Shown: one piece after another, positions 61,134 to 64,000 of the stretch
Numbering within the stretch: position 1 is the first letter of the stretch
How the letters are laid out: each line of letters opens with the position of its first letter
Assembly: GCA_000349905.1 (NCBI GenBank)
Contig: KB722736.1
Span: 1,238,536-1,302,535 of the forward strand
DNA: 64,000 nucleotides
Source of the DNA: Volvariella volvacea V23
Taxonomy: Eukaryota > Basidiomycota > Agaricomycetes > Agaricales > Pluteaceae
Direction of reading: 5' to 3'
Notes under the pieces: model-generated
Told to the model about the DNA's origin: nothing
Database searches by the model: none
What the model saw: only the letters and a program-made list of their open reading frames with translations
Translations under genes and position numbers: made by a program

Positions 61134-62208
61134 ATGAACTCATCAGTATTGGACAAGTTCCGACGAGGCGCACAAAAGGCCGGAATTCAAGCGACAGCCT
61201 TTATGCAGGCTAGCTCGCACAAAGTTGCTACCGGTTCACGCGAATTTGTACAAAGTTTCTCGTTGCCTGGAGAAGCAGAGAAGGCAGCAAAGATCTTGGA
61301 TAGTTTCCTTGGTGCGTCCAGGAGTTTCACTGCGCAGTGTAGATCGATATGTGAATGCGTTTGTCCACAGCCGACCCCGAACGACCAGAGTCTGCGTTGA
61401 ACTCGATCCCCAAAGCTGTGTTGTTACAGGCAAGAGGTACGCAACGTTGCTGTGGAAGTGTTGTTACTTCATTCCAACCTTATTACCATTCTCTAGGTCT
61501 TGCTATCTTCCAGGTTGTCAAAGCCGGATTTGTCTTCTCAGGAAAAGCAGGTTCCGGTATCGTTATTGCCCGCCTGCCCGATGGATCATGGTCCGCACCA
61601 TCTTGCATCGCCACAGGTGGTTTAGGTTGGGGTCTACAGATCGGTGCAGATATCACGGATTTCGTGATTGTCCTCAACAGTGAAGACGCAGTCCGAGCAT
61701 TCACTCTCGGTGGCAACGTGACTATTGGTGGAAACATCAGCGCTTCTGCTGGCCCTATCGGTACTGGTGCTGCACTGCAAGCATCGTTGGCACATCCTGC
61801 GCCTATGTTCTCGTACTCCAAATCCAAAGGTGAGCTCTTCTTCCCACTCCTGACTTGGGTCATGCCCTCCTATCTGACATAATGGGAATCATGTGAAATC
61901 ACTTTTGGTACTGATTGCACCTATGCACAGGGTTGTTTGCCGGACTTTCCCTCGAGGGCACAGTCCTGATCGAACGAAAGGATGCTAATCGTGACTTCTA
62001 CGGCTCTCCTGTACCCGCACGAGATATCCTCAGCGGACGCGTCCCACCCCCTGAGGTCGCTTCCAGACTTTACGAAATCATCGAAGCCGCCGAAGGTCTC
62101 GATGAAACTGGTTTACCAGATCAAGCATACGTCCCGACACCCACAGGTGGACATATGCAAGTGGGACGTGACGGCCGTGGGCACACTGTTTTCGATGCAG
62201 ATCTTTGA
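61134..62208 (+). CDS. SYLF-domain (Ysc84/SH3YL1-type) lipid-binding protein
   Basis: SYLF proteins bind phosphoinositides and act with cortical actin at endocytic sites (Ysc84/Lsb3 in yeast); they usually carry a C-terminal SH3 domain, which is absent here. The domain is clear: IPKAVLLQARG then LAIFQVVKAGFVFSGKAGSG, IARLPDGSWSAPSCIATGG, GLQIGADITDFVIVLNSEDA, NISASAGPIGTGA and FSYSKSKGLFAGLSLEG. Four exons: the first ends near 61311 (donor GTGCGT), then 61370-61436, 61498-61828 and 61932-62208. The C-terminal ~70 residues (PVPARDILSGRVPPPEVASR...) are typical of fungal SYLF-only proteins. The frame ends at 62208; a further splice to a longer tail cannot be excluded. Confidence 0.87.
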
Positions 62209-62609
62209 TAATGCTCACCGCGTTTTGCTTTTCTTACCTTTCTCACCTTCACACCGACATGATTTAGAACTCATGGAACGCACTGAATCGCCTGCGCAGC
62301 CTGAACCTGAGGCCGATCTCAAGTAAAACACGCGCCACTCATTGTTTCTTGCTTCGTTTCGTCATTGTGCTCTAGTCAACTCCTACTGTTCTTCCACGAC
62401 TAGTTATTTATACGTCCCTTTAGTGCTTCTCTGTCCTGCGACTTGTTTCTTGGTTGTATGATTCTAAGATTGGAGTGTAGTATTTGGAATGTTCAACCCT
62501 TGTCTCTATGTAATTCACCACGGTCCATCCAACGGGAACGTTGCTACTAGGGTAACATAACTATGATATCAAGAAATCCCAAATAACCATGCAAAGCTGT
62601 CCAAAGCGA
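62209..62609. other. Convergent spacer SYLF / ENPP genes
   Basis: About 400 bp of 3' flank, T/C-rich after 62330. No gene seen. Confidence 0.45.
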
Positions 62610-64000
62610 TCAGAGGTATGTATCCCAGAATCCAACAGTGCCATTATTTGGCGCAGCGTAAGCCTCGATACCCAACAACTTTATGACCAAGTTGTAGATC
62701 TCAACGTTGGGGAAGCTCTCCATGATGTATGTATCATCGGATGTGGAGTGCCAACCGTGGGCTGGGTTAGACATACTACGAACGAACTGTCGCACTGATC
62801 GGCGCTGGACTTGAGACTTCGCCTCTGTTGAGAATGGGCCATGTGCGACGAACATAGCATGCATTGACGGAGCACGATTATCGTATCCGTGATTCTATAG
62901 GATGCCCATCAATATTGGATGGTAAACGATGTAGGATAAACATACCCCTTTACTCATAGGAGCTTCCTTCTCTGCTTTCGTCATAAGAACGTACCCAATC
63001 TCTGGAATAACATATATGGGAGCAATTCGCTCACTCCCCGAGAAGTGGTATCTCTCTGGCATTGTCTCTTTCGTATACACGCTGAACTTCTCGGGATTCT
63101 CATCTGATGCCTTGAGAAGAGCCTCCAAGTGACGTGTCACATTCGCTGTTGGGTTGAAACGCAAACCCATAGCTGGCCAGCCATCGTAATGTTCAATCTC
63201 CTTGACGCCATCGTCGCCAAGAATATCGTCTAGATAAATTAGCTCTGGGTGGCTTGTATCTGTCATGCCGTGGTCGCTAACAAACACAATGTCCACAATA
63301 TCGGTAAGGTTGCGATTGGCGAGTTCAGTATGTAGGTTTTTAGCGAATAAGTCAACTTCTTCAAGAGTTTTCTGTAGTGATAATGAGCACTGTATTGATA
63401 AATAAAATCGTGTCCCCTTACATTCACCCTGGCGGACATGGGGCCTGTTGCGTGGCCTGCCTGATCCAAAGATGGCTCGTAGGCTTTCACCAAGATTAGC
63501 ACGAATTGATCAATGAGCCAAAAAAGTTGTAACATACCCATTATCAACTGTGGCCTCCGCTCAAGAGGTAAATCGATCCATTGGATGATTTGGTCAAGCT
63601 TCTCTTGAAGAGGTACTTTATCCTGGAGCACTGGAGTTCAGTGAACAGTGAAAGACCTAAAAAAAGTAATAATTTGATTCACCCTCCACTGAACGTAATA
63701 GCTTGAAGATGCTCCGCTAGTAGTCTTGGGCGGGCCCGGCCTAGATACTCTTAATTGCAGCGCGCATCACTTAGGTAACCTACTTACCACATGAGATTCG
63801 CTGTTCTAATACCGGCTCTTTCAGCTGTTTCCCACATCTGAAGTATGTTAAATTATTACGAAGTCAGGTCAACAGATTCATGTATACTCACGGGCTCCCC
63901 AAGCCACCAGCGAGCTATTGAGCATGACTCAAAACGGTTGTAAATGAATGTGGTTCCCGAGACAGGATCCCAGAAGTTCTGGAGGTCTTATGAGCAATTA
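62610..64000 (-). CDS. ENPP-type nucleotide pyrophosphatase/phosphodiesterase (Npp1-like), 5' end beyond the window
   Basis: This family hydrolyses nucleotide and dinucleotide phosphodiesters at the cell surface or in the secretory path, using two metals. Visible blocks in order: NFWDPVSGTTFIYNRFESCS (near 63990-63910; unlike the usual GxxP text, this is a fungal variant), RWWLGEP, MWPG-like text, LILVKAYEPSLDQAGHATGP (metal-binding Asp and His), VDIVFVSDHGMTDTS (metal-binding Asp-His-Gly), NHGYDNRAPSMHAMFVAHGP after splicing, and the C-terminal EIYNLVIKLLGIEA with GFWDTYL. The stop is at 62610. The membrane anchor and nucleophile Thr should lie upstream, outside the window. Introns are ~50-60 nt, and those I checked keep the frame. 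Yeast homologues are Npp1/Npp2. Confidence 0.9.

Overview
The window looks like chromosomal DNA of a filamentous basidiomycete, most likely an Agaricomycete. Genes are dense (27 called in 64 kb), lie on both strands, and carry many introns of about 50-60 nt with GTRNGT-like donors and CTNAY-like branch sites. The protein families are typical of that group: a Vnx1-like cation exchanger with a YccF segment, a long ERG26, a Delta-12 desaturase, a CK1-like kinase with a fungal tail, and a SYLF protein. Almost every gene is a conserved housekeeping gene. I see no intact transposon, CRISPR array, rRNA or convincing tRNA, and no biosynthetic cluster. Two 100-N assembly gaps (10137-10236, 57222-57321) fall inside genes.

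Layout. 1-5.8 kb: proteasome ubiquitin receptor Rpn13 (minus, runs off the left edge), a divergent short coiled-coil SCOC/Slo1-like gene, a 1.4-kb gene-free stretch, and mitochondrial Pet127. 6-16.6 kb: a universal-stress-protein-domain gene, an M3 oligopeptidase (Prd1/neurolysin type, broken by a gap), a GNAT acetyltransferase and pyruvate decarboxylase. 17.3-26.5 kb: a divergent CK1-like kinase, Delta-12 desaturase, Cdc123, Erg26 and Borealin. 26.9-34.6 kb: Pop1, a small mitochondrial coiled-coil membrane protein and the Chl1 helicase. 34.9-42 kb: a small uncertain gene, a Ser-rich unknown protein and the Vnx1-like antiporter. 42.7-49.2 kb: DDB1, a Dpb3/POLE4-like histone-fold protein and a HIT hydrolase. 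49.5-58.1 kb: a SAM methyltransferase, She9/Mdm33, NADPH-P450 reductase and a membrane-anchored SET protein (second gap). 58.1-61.1 kb: no confident gene. 61.1-64 kb: a SYLF protein and an ENPP-type phosphodiesterase that runs off the right edge.

The genes do not form one pathway. Loose themes are mitochondria (Pet127, She9, the small coiled-coil protein, possibly the M3 peptidase), chromosome replication and segregation (Borealin, Chl1, DDB1, Dpb3-like), and ER lipid or redox metabolism (Delta-12 desaturase, Erg26, P450 reductase). Several gene pairs share short divergent promoters, and a CACGTG motif recurs upstream of five genes or gene pairs.

Coordinates for spliced genes are outer limits of the coding region. 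Exon limits are given where I traced splice sites and reading frame by eye. No homology search was run; family assignments are from recognised motifs.
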